Positions 26,458-34,773 of a DNA stretch of 54,026 nucleotides are shown in pieces (position 1 is the stretch's first letter; the number at the start of each line of letters is the position of its first letter). The notes beneath the pieces are model-generated. The model ran no database searches. It saw only the letters and a program-made list of their open reading frames with translations, and was not told the DNA's origin. The stretch is from Bifidobacteriaceae bacterium (GTDB lineage: Bacteria > Actinomycetota > Actinomycetes > Actinomycetales > WQXJ01). The stretch is taken from assembly GCA_031278655.1 (NCBI GenBank), contig JAITJZ010000088.1, positions 1 to 54,026 of the forward strand, written 5' to 3'. Both the position numbers and the translations under genes were made by a program.

Positions 26458-26537
26458 GGCGGAATCGTCGAAGTTGGGCCCCCGGCTTCGCCGCCGCGGG
26501 GGCGGTGATCGGGGTCTTGGTCGAACGTCACCGCGGG

Positions 26538-26552
26538 TAGACGGCATCGGGC
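26538..26552 (+). repeat. Dispersed AGACGGCATCGGGC motif
   Basis: TAGACGGCATCGGGC lies in the divergent spacer between the lipoprotein gene and the EF-G-like gene; the core is 26543-26552. Confidence 0.5.
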
Positions 26553-26597
26553 GCGGGGAAAGGCCAAAGCGGCCAGGCGGGAGGCAGCCCAAGGTGA

Positions 26598-26603
26598 TAT
26601 GTT
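26598..26603 (+). promoter_or_regulatory. Possible extended -10 (TGATATGTT) for the EF-G-like gene
   Basis: TGA-TATGTT lies about 50 nt before the start codon. A -35 box is not obvious. Confidence 0.35.
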
Positions 26604-26651
26604 GCCAAGCGGACAAGCAAAGCCGCTACCCACCAGAAAGGGCTACATCAC

Positions 26652-28823
26652 ATGGCCGTAGACAACTCAACCTCCGCCCAGTCCAAATCAGCCACGCCGG
26701 TGGGAGATCCGGGCAAGATCCGCAACGTGGTCTTCGTCGGCTCCAGCGGCACGGGCAAGACCACCGTGGTCGAGGGCCTGCTGGCCGCCACCGGTGAGAT
26801 CGGCCGGGCTGGCTCTGTGGCGGAGGGAACAACAGTCACCGACTACGAGGACATCGAACACAAGACCAACCGCTCGGTCGGCTTGGCGCTGGCGCCGCTG
26901 AGCTTCGGCGGGGTCAAGATCAACGTCATCGACGCCCCCGGCTACGCGGACTACCTCGGCGACCTGCGGGCGGCCATCCGGGGCGCGGACGCGGCCGTCT
27001 TCGTCATCAGCGCGGTGGACGGCATCTCCGGGGCCACCAGGCTGCTGTGGGACGAACTGGCCCGCGAACGGATGCCGCGCGCCATCCTGATCACCAAACT
27101 CGACAACCCCCGGGCAGACTACGACGAGGTGGTCGAAGCCTGCCGCCAGTCATTCGGGGAGTCCGTCCTGCCGATGATGGTCCCGATCTACAAATCAGAG
27201 GCCGAGGTCGGCAAACTGCTCGACATCCTGACCGGCAAGGTGGTCGATTTCACCACCGGCCAGCGCCAAGTCCGGGCCGCGGAGGGCGACGAGGTCGGCA
27301 AGATGGAGCGCAACCGCGAAGCCTTCATCGAGGCGCTGATCACCGAATCCGGTGACGAAGACCTCATGGAAGCCTATTTGGAAGGCGATGAGCTGGACGG
27401 CGAGGCCCTCAAGGCGGATCTGCAGAAGGCGATGGCGGCGGCCTCCTTCTTCCCCATCATGCCGATGGCCGCGGCCGGCGGGATCGGCACCGACGAACTG
27501 CTCTACCTCATCCGCGACGGCTTCCCCAGCCCGGTGGTGGCCGAACTGCCGGAGGTCCTTGACCCGGCCGGCAAAGAGGTCGCGGTCAGCTGCGACCCCA
27601 AGGGACCGCTGGTGGCGGAGGTCATCAAGACCACCCAAGACCCCTATGTGGGTCGGATTTCGATTGTGCGCGTCTTCTCCGGGACGCTGCGGGCCGAGTC
27701 GACGGTGCATGTCGAAGGCCACGGCTCGAGCGCGGACGCCGCCGTCGGCCTGGGCGGGCACGCCGGCAATGAGCGGGTCGGCACCTTGACCTCGCCCCTG
27801 GGCGCCAAGCAACGCCCGGTGCCTTACGCCGTGGCCGGCGACCTGGCCGCTGTCGCGCGCCTGACCTCGGCCGAGACCGGCGACACGGTCTCCGACCCGA
27901 ACAAGCCGCTGGTGGCCCAACCGTGGATGTCGCCGGAGGCGATGCTGCCGGTGGCCATCAAGGCCGCCAATTCCTCCGACGAGGACAAACTCGGCACCGG
28001 CCTGAACCGCCTGGTCAGCGAGGACCCGACGCTGCGCGTCGAGCACAACCCGGAAACCGGCCAGACGGTCCTGTGGACCATGGGCGACGCCCATGTCGAC
28101 GTCACCTTTCAGCGCCTGGCGGACAAGTTCGGCGTCAAAGTGGAACGCATCCCTTACCGGGTGGCGCTGCGCGAGACCTTCAACCAGAAGCTGACGGCCG
28201 AAGGCCGCCACGTCAAGCAGTCCGGCGGCCACGGCCAGTACGCCAAGTGCCAGGTCGAGGTCGAGCCGCTGGCGCCGGGCGCCGGCTTCGAGTTCGTGGA
28301 CAAGGTTGTGGGCGGCGCGGTCCCGCGCCAGTTCATCCCCTCGGTCGAGAAGGGCGTCAAGGCCCAGATGGCGAAGGGTGTGCTGGCGGGGTATCCGGTG
28401 GTCGACATTCGGGTGACATTGTTCGACGGCAAGGCCCACTCGGTCGACTCGTCTGACGCCGCCTTCCAGATGGCCGGCGCCGTCGCCTTGCGCGAGGCGG
28501 CCAAGAAGGCCGGGGTCATCAACTTGCTGGAGCCGGTGGTCACCATGTCGATCTTGGTCGATGACGAGCATGTCGGCGCCATCATGTCTGACTTGTCCTC
28601 GCGGCGCGGCCGGTTGACGGGCACCGAGTCGGTGGCCGGCGGGCGCACCATGGTCAAGGCCGAGGTGCCGCAGTTCGAGGTCACCAATTACGCCACCGAC
28701 CTGCGCTCGATGTCGCGCGGCACGGGCTCGTTCACCAGCGACTATTTGGGCCATGAGCCGATGCCGCCGCACCGAGTCGAGGCCGTCATCGCCGAGGCCG
28801 CCAAGGCCAAAGCCGGAAGCTGA
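26652..28823 (+). CDS. Elongation factor G-like protein (EF-G2 type)
   Basis: A 723-aa translational GTPase paralogue with all EF-G domains, resembling the actinobacterial EF-G2 group. The G motifs differ from canonical EF-G: the P-loop is 'GSSGTGKTT' instead of GHxDAGKTT, the G3 motif is 'DAPGYADYLGD', so the catalytic His of DTPGHxDF is Tyr, and G4 is 'TKLD'. Domain IV and V blocks are present ('QSGGHGQYAKCQVEVEPL', 'DVRVTLFDGKAHSVDSSDAAF'-like, 'SDLSSRRGRLTGTE'). A ribosome binding site AGAAAGGG precedes the ATG. Whether it hydrolyses GTP on ribosomes is doubtful given the missing His. It stands alone, far from rpsL/rpsG/tuf. Confidence 0.9.
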   Translation: MAVDNSTSAQSKSATPVGDPGKIRNVVFVGSSGTGKTTVVEGLLAATGEIGRAGSVAEGTTVTDYEDIEHKTNRSVGLALAPLSFGGVKINVIDAPGYADYLGDLRAAIRGADAAVFVISAVDGISGATRLLWDELARERMPRAILITKLDNPRADYDEVVEACRQSFGESVLPMMVPIYKSEAEVGKLLDILTGKVVDFTTGQRQVRAAEGDEVGKMERNREAFIEALITESGDEDLMEAYLEGDELDGEALKADLQKAMAAASFFPIMPMAAAGGIGTDELLYLIRDGFPSPVVAELPEVLDPAGKEVAVSCDPKGPLVAEVIKTTQDPYVGRISIVRVFSGTLRAESTVHVEGHGSSADAAVGLGGHAGNERVGTLTSPLGAKQRPVPYAVAGDLAAVARLTSAETGDTVSDPNKPLVAQPWMSPEAMLPVAIKAANSSDEDKLGTGLNRLVSEDPTLRVEHNPETGQTVLWTMGDAHVDVTFQRLADKFGVKVERIPYRVALRETFNQKLTAEGRHVKQSGGHGQYAKCQVEVEPLAPGAGFEFVDKVVGGAVPRQFIPSVEKGVKAQMAKGVLAGYPVVDIRVTLFDGKAHSVDSSDAAFQMAGAVALREAAKKAGVINLLEPVVTMSILVDDEHVGAIMSDLSSRRGRLTGTESVAGGRTMVKAEVPQFEVTNYATDLRSMSRGTGSFTSDYLGHEPMPPHRVEAVIAEAAKAKAGS

Positions 28824-28870
28824 CGCCAGCGCCGGGCGGCGGCATTTGGGCTTGGCTCGGCGCCGCCGCC

Positions 28871-28975
28871 ATGGCGGTGGAGTTGGACGATGCCGCCGCC
28901 TTCCGCCACCCGGATTGGTCCCGTTTCGGTTTCGCCGTCGATCCGGCCGGCGGCTCACCAGTAAGGCTGGCCTAA
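28871..28975 (+). CDS. Possible 34-aa small ORF or gene remnant
   Basis: ATG-to-TAA frame encoding 'MAVELDDAAAFRHPDW...VRLA'. The composition (Asp, Phe, Trp, His) is more protein-like than the surrounding frames, and the frame stays open upstream towards the end of the EF-G-like gene. No ribosome binding site is visible, and it may be the tail of a decayed gene. No homology is recognised. Confidence 0.2.
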   Translation: MAVELDDAAAFRHPDWSRFGFAVDPAGGSPVRLA

Positions 28976-28997
28976 TCCCGGGGGGCTGAACCTTGGG

Positions 28998-29003
28998 TAG
29001 GCT
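28998..29003 (+). promoter_or_regulatory. Probable -10 box (TAGGCT) of a leaderless cydDC transcript
   Basis: TAGGCT ends 7 nt before the GTG at 29011. This argues for 29011 rather than the TTG at 28993 as the cydD start, because the TTG overlaps the promoter. Confidence 0.45.
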
Positions 29004-29010
29004 TACGGCC

Positions 29011-30645
29011 GTGGGAACACGGTTGGCGGTGATCGGGCTCGGGTGGGTTCAGGGTTTGGCCCTGGCCGGGCTGTACATCGCCGTGGGGCGGGCGGTCGAC
29101 GCCGCCCTCGGCCGCGCCGGCGCCGCCTTGGCCCCCATCTTCGCCTTGTTGATCGTGTTGGCGCTGGTGGCGGCCTTGGCCGCGGGGCTGGCGCCCTATT
29201 TGGCGGCCCGCGACCAAGCCGCCGACGAAGCGCGTGAGCGCCTCCGGGTGGTTGCCCACGTCTTCGAGTTGGGGGCGGCCCAGCGTTCGCGCGCCCGGGC
29301 GGGGGCGATCGTCTCGACAGCGACCGATGGCGTCGAACGGGCGGCGGCCTACAGGGGCGCCTTCCTCGGCCCGATGATCGCCTCCATGACCGCCCCGGCG
29401 TTGGTCCTGATCATGATGGGCGCGCTGGTCGATTGGCCGGTGGCGGGCATCACCGCGATCGCCCTGCCGGTCATCCCGCTGGCGATGGGGGGATTCCAGG
29501 CCGCCTTCGCGGGCGTCTCGCGGCGCTACCGCGAGAACGGGCGCGTCTTCGCCGCCAAGTTCCTCGACGCCATCCAGGGCTTGCCGACCCTGCGCCTGAT
29601 GAACGCCGACCGCGCCCACGGCCGCGCCCTCGCGGCCGCCGCCGAGGAATTGCGCCGCCACGTCATGCGCCTGCTGGCAGGCAACCAGTTGATGCTGTTC
29701 GTGGTCGACTCGCTGTTCTCGCTGGCGTTCATCGCCGGCCTGGCGGCGCTGGCGCTGTGGCGCCTCGGCCAGGGCGCGATCAGCCCCGGCGGCGCGCTGG
29801 CGCTGGTGCTCTGCGGCACCTTGCTGCTTGACCCGCTGGACCGGATCGGCCAGTTCTTCTACGTCGGCATGGGCGGGATCGCCTCGGCCAAGGAGATCAA
29901 GGCTTTCCTGGCCGAGGCGCCGGCGGTGCCGGATCCCGCCACCACGTCAGACGGCCAGTCGTCCGATGCCGCGCGCCCGGCCCCCAGCCCCGGCTCGCCC
30001 CCCAGCCCGGCGGTCGAGTTGGCGGCGGTCGACTTCGCCTACCCGGACGCCCCGCCCGTCCTGACCGGCTTCCAACTGAGCGTCCAAACCGGCGAACACG
30101 TCGCCATCGTCGGCCCGTCGGGTGTCGGCAAAACCACCATCGCCGAATTGATCCAAGGCAATCTCCGCCCCCAAGGCGGCCAAGTCCGGCTCTTCGGCGC
30201 CGATGCCGCGCGGGCGCCCCTGGCCTGGCAGCGCGCCCAAATGGCGGTTGTGGCCCAACACACCTACCTGTTCACGGGCAGTTTGCGGGACAACCTGCGG
30301 GTGGCGGACGCCGGCGCCTCGGACGAGCGGCTGATGGAGGCGTTGGCCCAGGCCGGCCTGGCCGAGTTCGCCGCCGACCTGCCTGAGGGCTTGGACAGCG
30401 CCGTCGGCGAGCGCGGCCTGGCGTTGTCCGGCGGGCAGGTCCAGCGCCTCGGCATCGCCCGCGCGTTCCTCAAGGACGCGCCGATCCTGCTTCTGGACGA
30501 GCCGACCGCGCACGTCGACCTGGGCGCCGAGCGGGCCATCCTGGCCGCCCTCGAACGCCTCGGGCGCGACAAGACGGTCATCGCCATCTCGCACCGGCGG
30601 GCGACCATCGGCCACGCCGACCGGGTCGTGGAGGTGGGTCGATGA
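29011..30645 (+). CDS. cydD: Thiol-reductant ABC exporter subunit CydD
   Basis: Half of the heterodimeric ABC exporter that moves glutathione/cysteine-type thiols (or haem-related ligands) and is needed for assembly of cytochrome bd. N-terminal transmembrane region to about residue 290, with the CydD-like block 'FLDAIQGLPTLRLMNADRAHGRAL'. The C-terminal ATPase has Walker A 'VGPSGVGKTT', signature 'LSGGQVQRLGIARAF' and Walker B 'ILLLDEPTAHVD'. I use the GTG at 29011 (544 aa), 7 nt after a TAGGCT box; the track used the TTG at 28993. The stop overlaps cydC as ATGA. No cydAB is in the window. Confidence 0.87.
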   Translation: MGTRLAVIGLGWVQGLALAGLYIAVGRAVDAALGRAGAALAPIFALLIVLALVAALAAGLAPYLAARDQAADEARERLRVVAHVFELGAAQRSRARAGAIVSTATDGVERAAAYRGAFLGPMIASMTAPALVLIMMGALVDWPVAGITAIALPVIPLAMGGFQAAFAGVSRRYRENGRVFAAKFLDAIQGLPTLRLMNADRAHGRALAAAAEELRRHVMRLLAGNQLMLFVVDSLFSLAFIAGLAALALWRLGQGAISPGGALALVLCGTLLLDPLDRIGQFFYVGMGGIASAKEIKAFLAEAPAVPDPATTSDGQSSDAARPAPSPGSPPSPAVELAAVDFAYPDAPPVLTGFQLSVQTGEHVAIVGPSGVGKTTIAELIQGNLRPQGGQVRLFGADAARAPLAWQRAQMAVVAQHTYLFTGSLRDNLRVADAGASDERLMEALAQAGLAEFAADLPEGLDSAVGERGLALSGGQVQRLGIARAFLKDAPILLLDEPTAHVDLGAERAILAALERLGRDKTVIAISHRRATIGHADRVVEVGR

Positions 30646-32435
30646 GCGCCGCCGAGGAGCTGACGCCCCGCCAATTGCGCCGCCGGCTGCTGGCGCTGGC
30701 CCGCCCCATCATGGCGCCGCTGGGGATGTCGATCCTGTTCCGCACGGCGGCGCTGAGCGCTGGCATCGCGTTGGTGGCGTTGGCCGGCTGGGCGGTGCTC
30801 GCCGCCCGCGCGGATGCCGGCGCCGGCGAGTTGGCCGCCCGCCCGGTGATCCTCACACTGGTGGCGTTGGCGCTGGTCAAAGGCCTGGCGCGGTATCTGG
30901 AACAGTACTGCGGGCACTATGTGGCCTTCCGCGTGCTGGCCCGCCTGCGCCTCTACTTCTATGACCGGCTGGCGCCGCAAGCCCCGGCCGGGGTCGAGGG
31001 CTGCGACACCGGCGACCTGCTCGCCCGCGTCACCAAGGATGTCGACCGGGTGGAGGTGTTCTTCGCGCACACCATCGCCCCGGCCGTGACAGCGGTGATT
31101 GTGCCGCTGGCGAGCGTCGGCTTCGCCGCCGCCGCGCTCGGCCCCGGCCCGGCCGCGCCCCTGGCGGTGGGACTGGCGCTGGTCGGCTTGGCCACGCCCG
31201 CCCTCGGCCGGCGCGGCGCCGCCTTGGGCGCGGCCCAGGTCCGCGCCGCCCGCGGGCAGTTGGCCGGTCACGTCCGCGACTCCGTTCAGGGCGTGCGCGA
31301 GGTCCTGGCCTTCGCCTACCAGGACCGCCGTCTGGCCGAGCTGTCCTCGCCGGAGCGGACCCTGGCCGCCGGCCTGGCGGCCACCGGCCGCGCCAACGCC
31401 GAGCGCCGGGGCGCCAACGCCGCCATCATCGCCCTGACCGCCGTGGCCGAGTTGGCCGTCGGCCTGGCGGCGGGGCTGAGCCCGGCTGACCTCGGATTGG
31501 CCCTCGGCCTGGCGGCGGGCGCCTTCGCCCCGGTCCTCGGGGTCGAGGATTTCGCCGCCGGCCTGCAACAGGCCTACGCCTCGGCCCGCCGCGTCTTCGC
31601 CGTGACCGATGCCGCGCCCCTGGTTCAAGACCTGGTTCAGGACCGGGTCGAGGACCGGGTCCAGGACCCGGCGCCGGCCGCGCCCGTCCCGCTCGCCCGT
31701 CCCCCTGAACTGCGCTTCGAGTCCGTCACCTTCGCCTATCCGGGCGCCGGGCGCGACGCGCCGGCCGTGGTCGAGGTCTCGCTGACGGCCGCCGCCGGCC
31801 GGGTGACAGCCATTGTCGGGGCCTCCGGGTCCGGCAAGTCGACGCTGGCGGCGCTGGCGACACGTTCTTGGGACCCGGACGCCGGCGCCGTCCTCCTGGA
31901 CGGGCGCCCGCTGGCGGACTACCCGTTGGACCAATTGCGGGACGAGATCGCGGTCGCGGCCCAACGGCCGCACCTGTTCAACATGTCGATCGAGGACAAC
32001 CTGCGGTTGGCGCGGCCGGGCGCGACGGCGGGCGAACTGGACCGGGCGGCATCGGCGGCCCAACTGAGCGCCGTGGTGGACGAGCGCGAGGACGGCTGGC
32101 GGGCGCCGGTCGGGGAGCTGGGCGAATTGCTGTCCGGCGGCCAGCGTCAACGCCTGGCCCTGGCGCGGGCGCTGCTGCGCGAGCCGTCGCTGCTGATCCT
32201 GGACGAGGCCACGTCGCAACTCGACGCCGGCGTCGAGGCCCAGGTGCTGCGCGGCCTGGAGCGGGCCTGGCGCGGCAAGACGGTGATCGTCATCGCGCAC
32301 CGGCTGGCCAGCGTCAAGAACGCCGATGTCATCTACGTCATGGACGCCGGCCGGGTGGTCCAGCGCGGCGGCTACGCCGAACTGGCGTCCCGGCCGGGAC
32401 CTTTCGCTGACTTGCTGGCGCGGGAGGACCAATAG
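30642..32435 (+). CDS. cydC: Thiol-reductant ABC exporter subunit CydC
   Basis: Partner subunit of CydD, 597 aa. Membrane domain first, then an ATPase with Walker A 'VGASGSGKSTLAAL', signature 'LLSGGQRQRLALARAL' and Walker B 'LLILDEATSQLD'. Between the two halves (about residues 327-346) lies a low-complexity linker 'LVQDLVQDRVEDRVQDPAP' encoded by an imperfect 12-bp tandem repeat (31624-31671). The start overlaps the cydD stop as ATGA, so the two are coupled. Confidence 0.88.
   Translation: MSAAEELTPRQLRRRLLALARPIMAPLGMSILFRTAALSAGIALVALAGWAVLAARADAGAGELAARPVILTLVALALVKGLARYLEQYCGHYVAFRVLARLRLYFYDRLAPQAPAGVEGCDTGDLLARVTKDVDRVEVFFAHTIAPAVTAVIVPLASVGFAAAALGPGPAAPLAVGLALVGLATPALGRRGAALGAAQVRAARGQLAGHVRDSVQGVREVLAFAYQDRRLAELSSPERTLAAGLAATGRANAERRGANAAIIALTAVAELAVGLAAGLSPADLGLALGLAAGAFAPVLGVEDFAAGLQQAYASARRVFAVTDAAPLVQDLVQDRVEDRVQDPAPAAPVPLARPPELRFESVTFAYPGAGRDAPAVVEVSLTAAAGRVTAIVGASGSGKSTLAALATRSWDPDAGAVLLDGRPLADYPLDQLRDEIAVAAQRPHLFNMSIEDNLRLARPGATAGELDRAASAAQLSAVVDEREDGWRAPVGELGELLSGGQRQRLALARALLREPSLLILDEATSQLDAGVEAQVLRGLERAWRGKTVIVIAHRLASVKNADVIYVMDAGRVVQRGGYAELASRPGPFADLLAREDQ
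31624..31671 (+). repeat. 12-bp tandem repeat encoding a VQD/RVED linker in CydC
   Basis: Successive units GACCTGGTTCAG, GACCGGGTCGAG and GACCGGGTCCAG, with a diverged first unit. It is in frame, so length changes would only lengthen or shorten the interdomain linker. Confidence 0.6.
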
Positions 32436-32466
32436 CGGCGGACGGCCTGGCAACATTGATGGGACC

Positions 32467-33627
32467 ATGAGCCAAACCAGCGCCGTCTCCCCGGCCACGC
32501 GCCCCGCCCCGCGCGCCATGGCGCCGACCGTGGCCGGGCTGCTGGTCGGCGTTCAGGCGGCGTTGCTCAGTTGGATCGTGGTGGTGGCGCCGGTGGTGGC
32601 CGCCTTCACAGCGACCTCCGGGCAGGCCTTCAACGCTGGCGTGTCCTGGGCGGACGCCGCCCGCTTCGGCGCCGACCTGTGGGTGTTGGGGCATTTCGGC
32701 TGGACCGCGATTGGCCAGGACGCCCTCAGGGCGGTGGTGACGCTCAGCCCGCTGGGGTTGCCGCTGGTGTCGGTGCTCGCCTGCGTGGCGTTGACGCATG
32801 TGACCTCGGCCCGCGGTTGGCCGTTGATCGGCGGGGGAGCGGTTGGTTTCGTGGCGGTGGCCGCTTTTGTCGGCTATGTTGTGGCCGATGACGCCCGGCC
32901 GTCCGCCTGGGTGGCGCTGATCGGCGGCGGCGCGGCGGCGGTGGTGGGTTTGAGCTGGGGGGGCGGGCCTGCGCCGATGCCGTCGTCCTGGGTTTTGCCG
33001 GAGGCGGTGACGGCTGGGGCCAAGGCGGCCGCCGTCGCTGCCGGTTTGGTCTTGGCGGGGGCGTTGGCGCTGGTGGCGCCGTTGGCCGTGGGCGGTTGGG
33101 GACGCTTGCGGGAACTGTTCGGGTCGCTGGCGCCGGGCGTGGTTGGCGGGATCGCCTTGAGCGCGCTGTGCCTGGCCCTGGCCCCGAATCTGGTGGCTTG
33201 GCTGGTGGCGTATGTGGCGGGGCCGGGTTTCGCCTTCGGCGCCGGGACGGAGTTCTCGCCCTTCGCCACGGTGGGCGGGGTCGAGCCGGCTTTGCCGTTG
33301 CTGGCGTTGCTGCCGACCACCGACCCTCCGGCCGCCGCCCCGGCGGTGCTGGCCCTGCCGGTGGCGGCCGGGCTGGTGGCGGGTTGGCGGTTTCAGCGCC
33401 GGATCGGCGCCGCCTGGTGGCGCGGGCTGATCGGCGCCCAGTTGATCGGGCTGGTGGCGGCGGCGGGCCTGGCCGGGTTGGTGGCCTTGGCCGGGGGCGC
33501 GGCCGGGCCGGGCAGGCTGTCGCAGACCGGCGCCGGGTTCTGGCCGCTGATGGGCTGGCTTTGGCTGGAGCTGGCTGTTGGCGCCAGTATTGGCGCTTGT
33601 GTTCTACCCCGGCCGTGGCGGCGCTAA
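32467..33627 (+). CDS. DUF6350 family membrane protein (PerM-like)
   Basis: 386-aa polytopic membrane protein. The diagnostic block of this actinobacterial family is near residues 255-285 ('AGPGFAFGAGTEFSPFATVGG' followed by 'EPALPLLALLPTTDPP'). About nine to ten hydrophobic segments are visible. The ATG at 32467 was chosen over the track's 32326, which overlaps cydC in another frame. Members normally sit just upstream of purN-purH; here hemH and a Pro-rich membrane protein gene separate it from purN. A related mycobacterial protein is linked to cell division under stress, but a function here is inference. Confidence 0.8.
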   Translation: MSQTSAVSPATRPAPRAMAPTVAGLLVGVQAALLSWIVVVAPVVAAFTATSGQAFNAGVSWADAARFGADLWVLGHFGWTAIGQDALRAVVTLSPLGLPLVSVLACVALTHVTSARGWPLIGGGAVGFVAVAAFVGYVVADDARPSAWVALIGGGAAAVVGLSWGGGPAPMPSSWVLPEAVTAGAKAAAVAAGLVLAGALALVAPLAVGGWGRLRELFGSLAPGVVGGIALSALCLALAPNLVAWLVAYVAGPGFAFGAGTEFSPFATVGGVEPALPLLALLPTTDPPAAAPAVLALPVAAGLVAGWRFQRRIGAAWWRGLIGAQLIGLVAAAGLAGLVALAGGAAGPGRLSQTGAGFWPLMGWLWLELAVGASIGACVLPRPWRR

Positions 33628-33649
33628 GGTGAACCTAAGCGCTGGTGGC

Positions 33650-33668
33650 GGCCAGACGGCATCGGGCG
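33650..33668 (+). repeat. Dispersed GGCCAGACGGCATCGGGC motif
   Basis: 18 bases identical to the copy at 15862-15879, in the spacer ahead of hemH. Confidence 0.6.
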
Positions 33669-33701
33669 CGGGCCGGCGGCTGGCTTGCTGGCGGGCACAC
33701 T

Positions 33702-33734
33702 GGGAACTAACCGGGAACTAACCGGGAACTAGAC
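33702..33734 (+). repeat. Triple 11-bp repeat GGGAACTAACC ahead of hemH
   Basis: Three head-to-tail units, the third ending TAGAC, lie 16 nt before the hemH start. GGGAAC also resembles the -35 element of some ECF sigma factors, but no partner -10 is seen. It may be a regulator binding array or a slippage-prone leader. Confidence 0.6.
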
Positions 33735-33749
33735 GGTGAGGGAGGGCGG

Positions 33750-34751
33750 ATGATTCTGCCGGGCGCGAAGACGGCGGTGCTGCTGGTCAACTTGGGCACC
33801 CCGGACACGCCGAGCCCCCGCGACGTGCGGCGTTACCTGCGGCAATTCCTGTCCGACAAGCGCGTGGTCAATCTCCACGCCTTTGTCTGGCGGGGCATTC
33901 TGGAGGGTTTCGTGCTGCCGTTCAGGGCGAGGCGGTCGGCGGAGAAATACCGTTCGATCTGGTTGGAGGAGGGCTCGCCGCTGGCCGTGTACACGGCCGC
34001 GCAAGCCGAGGGGGTGGGGCGGCGGTTGGCGGAGCGCCTGGATGAGCCGGTCCGGGTCGAGGCGGCCATGCGTTACGGCTCGCCGGGCGTGCGCACCAAA
34101 CTCGAGGCCTTGCGCGCGGGCGGGGTTGGGCGCGTGCTGGTGGTGCCGCTGTACCCGCAGTATTCGGTGCCGACGGTGGCCTCGATCATCGATGAGGTCG
34201 CGCGCTACGCGCTGCGGTCGATTCACCAACTCGAATACTCATTGGTGCATTCTTATCCCACGCTGCCTGGTTATATCGAGGCTTTGGCGCTGCGCGCCGA
34301 GGAGGCGTGGGAACGCCACGGCCGACCGGACTTCGCCGGCGGCGACAAGATGCTGCTGTCTTTCCACGGCATCCCGGTCTCGCTCGACCGCGCCGGCGAT
34401 CCCTATCGCGGCCAATGCCAGGAAACGGCCGTCGCGCTGCGCCGACGCCTGGCTTTGAGCGAGGAGGATTGCCTGGTCACCTTCCAGTCGAAGTTCGGCC
34501 CGATGCCGTGGCTCACCCCGGCCACGATTGACACGGTCGCGCGGTTGGGCTCGCAGGGCGTCAAGCGGATCGATGTGGCCTGCCCCGGCTTCGCCGCCGA
34601 TTGCCTGGAGACGCTCGAGGAGATCGACCTGCTGAACAAGGGCACCTACTTGGCCGCGCAGCCCGATGGCACGTTTGTGCGCCACCGCTGCCTGAACGAC
34701 CATCCGGCCTGGCTGGACGCCCTGGCCGACCTGGTCGAATCGCGTCTGTGA
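33750..34751 (+). CDS. hemH: Ferrochelatase, proteobacterial (HemH) sequence type
   Basis: Inserts iron into a porphyrin in haem synthesis. The 333-aa protein carries 'VLLVNLGTPDTPSPRDVRRYLRQFLSDKRVV', the active-site His in 'LLSFHGIPVSL', 'DPYRGQCQETA', 'VTFQSKFGPMPWL' and 'CPGFAADCLETLEEI'. These match the Gram-negative, protoporphyrin-using class; typical actinobacterial coproporphyrin ferrochelatases instead open with a 'LLSFGGP' motif. GAGGGAGGG precedes the ATG. It and the next gene split the usual DUF6350-purN neighbourhood, consistent with acquisition. The call as ferrochelatase is firm; the porphyrin substrate and foreign origin are inference. Confidence 0.9.
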   Translation: MILPGAKTAVLLVNLGTPDTPSPRDVRRYLRQFLSDKRVVNLHAFVWRGILEGFVLPFRARRSAEKYRSIWLEEGSPLAVYTAAQAEGVGRRLAERLDEPVRVEAAMRYGSPGVRTKLEALRAGGVGRVLVVPLYPQYSVPTVASIIDEVARYALRSIHQLEYSLVHSYPTLPGYIEALALRAEEAWERHGRPDFAGGDKMLLSFHGIPVSLDRAGDPYRGQCQETAVALRRRLALSEEDCLVTFQSKFGPMPWLTPATIDTVARLGSQGVKRIDVACPGFAADCLETLEEIDLLNKGTYLAAQPDGTFVRHRCLNDHPAWLDALADLVESRL

Positions 34752-34752
34752 G

Positions 34753-34773
34753 GGCTGGGCGGCCGCCTCAGCC
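34753..34773. terminator. Near-palindromic hairpin between convergent genes
   Basis: GGCTGGGCGG pairs with CCGCCTCAGCC with one bulge, immediately after the hemH stop and overlapping the stop of the minus-strand gene. No T-run. Possible bidirectional terminator. Confidence 0.4.

Noticed and set aside
26442-26633. Upstream extension of the lipoprotein ORF to 26633
   Set aside because: It would include the TGATATAAT promoter box and would bury the signal peptide.
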